This document shows, in pieces, positions 62,405 through 64,000 of a DNA stretch of 64,000 bases. Each line of letters opens with the position of its first letter. The first letter of the stretch is position 1. A model generated the notes under the pieces. The model made no database searches, was not told where the DNA came from, and saw only the letters and a program-made list of their open reading frames with translations. A program made the translations under genes and the position numbers. Source of the DNA: Syngnathus acus (taxonomy: Eukaryota > Chordata > Actinopteri > Syngnathiformes > Syngnathidae); contig NC_051105.1 of assembly GCF_901709675.1 (NCBI RefSeq), positions 6,005,104 through 6,069,103 of the forward strand, read 5' to 3'.

Positions 62405-63129
62405 CAGTTTTAAGAAACCAATTTATGCCTTTATTGGAATGTAACAAGGTATTAAATACACATTTCCCATTCTTTGAATAATTTGGCATTTAATTCACAA
62501 AAAAAGCTTTGATCAAACAATACTGGTCCGAGAGTCATTTGAATTCAATTGCATCGTTCTAACCTTGAACTAATTTTCTTTCCCTGCACCACAGAGGTGG
62601 AAAACTGCCACTGTCTGAAGTGAAAGCAGATGGGTTCAATGCAATTCAATGAGAAAATACTGTCTACAAAGTTGCACCATCAGATAAAACAGTCAATTGT
62701 TCTTTCTTAACCCTTTGTATGATCCTAGACTTACAATTTCAAAAGGCATGTGATGTAATAAACAAGCTCTGATACAGCATTTGAAAATAGAAAGGAGAGA
62801 TGCTGATTCGGAACTCACCATAAGTACTCTCGTCTTGAAGTTGCAACAAATGGTATTTATTAGTCAAGGTCAATACCAAACCTGGATATTCACTTCACAA
62901 TCCTCACCATCCACTGCATGTTGCTTTGAAAAAACAAAAAAATAAATGCAAAACCGGGAAATGGTTTCATTTTGAAAAGAAACAAAAGGCAGAAAGGAAA
63001 AAAAAAACAGTCAGGTGTCGCTTTTGCGCTTTGCTGTCTCAAGAGCACCACCTCGCCAATGTGTCCTTGACACAAATCAAACTCACCCCCACCCTTCCCT
63101 GTCACCTGCCTCACCGCTGTTGGATTGAG
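62405..63129 (-). other. actr3: probable ACTR3 3' UTR
   Basis: This is the minus-sense DNA after the ACTR3 stop codon. AATAAA signals appear on the minus strand at 62430-62435 (plus-strand TTTATT) and near 62850. The former is the more distal candidate, which would end the transcript near 62410. The choice between them cannot be made from sequence alone. Confidence 0.4.
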
Positions 63130-64000
63130 TTAAGACATGACTCCAAACACAGGATTGTGGCGACAGATGCTCGGCCCAATCTCTTCATAGTCCTTTTTGG
63201 TGTGGCAAACCTGGTAGAACTCGGGCTGTGGAAGAACAAACACAAGGCAATTAAACAGAAGCATTATTAATACACAGAAAAATGCCCAATCTTTTTAGTA
63301 GTTACAAAGTTCCAGTCATGATCACATTCATCTACCAGTGGCCACAAGTGTGTATCGCTTTGCTACTTACAGTTGATGCTAACATTGAGCCTCCAAACCA
63401 GACAGCATATCTCTGCATATGATGAGTAATAACTTGGACATCAATTGGTTTAGGCTGCGGAGAGACACAATTTAATATAATTCATACCCTACAATGCCTT
63501 CTGCACAAATCATTGTATTTACACCATTAGGCAGTGGCCTCCATTGTCAGATTAGTATATTATTCCGCATCTTTTCCATCAATACATCAGAAGCCGGACA
63601 CTCTGTTGTGATGAAGTACATTTTTCTCACCTTAAGTTTGCCTCCACTCAATTCTTCGCTCATTTTCAGTCTGGCATCAACAGACCTCTTTATATCTCTC
63701 TGCAGACGACGACCAAAATCCCTGAACATTGTGGACCCTCCAGACAGAACAATGTTCTGAGCCAGGAAAAAGTTAGAGGAAACTTTTAATGACACATCTA
63801 AAATCAGCTAAGGGCAGTATGTAGCATCGAAGCAAAATTTATTGAAAAGTACAGACACTGTGAACCTTTGCTTTGTCACAAATCAATGTGACTGATATGT
63901 AATTGTGTGGTATGTGGCAGTAAATGCCAGCTCACCTTATAAAGTGGACGCCTGACATCAATAGGGCAGTTCTGGATGACTTCATCAACAACCTCAGAGA
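63130..64000 (-). CDS. actr3: ACTR3 (ARP3), last four coding exons, partial at the right edge
   Basis: ARP3 is one of the two actin-like subunits of the Arp2/3 complex that nucleates branched actin filaments at the cell cortex. The exons are 63936 to beyond 64000 ([21 protein letters not shown]), 63631-63756 ([20 protein letters not shown] onward), 63371-63454 ([20 protein letters not shown] onward) and 63130-63225 ([17 protein letters not shown] to VFGVMS, TAA stop). All boundaries are GT-AG and all four join in phase 0. They cover roughly the last 122 residues of a protein that is usually 418 long. [11 protein letters not shown] is the conserved actin-fold phosphate-binding segment. Identity to human ACTR3 is very high; the neighbouring DPP10 favours ACTR3 over its paralogue ACTR3B. 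Confidence 0.96.

Overview
The window is vertebrate nuclear DNA, most likely from a percomorph teleost fish. The evidence is short GT-AG introns, proteins closely resembling human CCNY, DPP10 and ACTR3, fish-type multi-C2H2 zinc-finger genes, many tetranucleotide microsatellites, and the debris of tRNA-related SINEs, LINEs and non-autonomous hAT elements. The species cannot be named from the sequence. Every supported gene lies on the minus strand.

Layout in coordinate order: 1-873 holds two probable coding exons at the 5' end of a gene I do not recognise, which runs off the window. 2688-5939 is a complete ten-exon cyclin Y gene (331 codons reconstructed). 6717-8367 is a two-exon C2H2 zinc-finger gene (426 codons) with dead finger remnants beyond its stop. 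About 9310-10760 is a second, broken zinc-finger gene. 12680-55583 is a complete DPP10 gene: 26 coding exons that join in frame to 796 codons, the length I recall for human DPP10, with two alternative first coding exons about 17 kb apart. 63130-64000 holds the last four coding exons of ACTR3 (ARP3), which continues beyond the right edge.

The genes form no pathway. Cyclin Y is a membrane-anchored activator of CDK14/CDK16. DPP10 is a catalytically dead dipeptidyl-peptidase-like subunit of neuronal Kv4 potassium channels. ARP3 is a core subunit of the actin-nucleating Arp2/3 complex. The zinc-finger proteins are presumed DNA-binding regulators. From memory, DPP10 and ACTR3 are also neighbours in human 2q14, so that linkage looks ancestral.

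The rest is intron and intergenic DNA. Its clearest structures are a 749-bp hAT-like element with a perfect 8-bp target duplication, two related hAT-like elements each inserted into copies of the same interspersed repeat, a 246-bp terminal-inverted-repeat element, and two long tetranucleotide arrays in opposite orientation inside DPP10. I see no prokaryotic system, CRISPR array or clearly new gene family. The points most worth following are the unidentified exons at the left edge, the DPP10 alternative starts and inverted arrays, and the unusual exon 3/4 junction and microsatellite-filled intron of cyclin Y.
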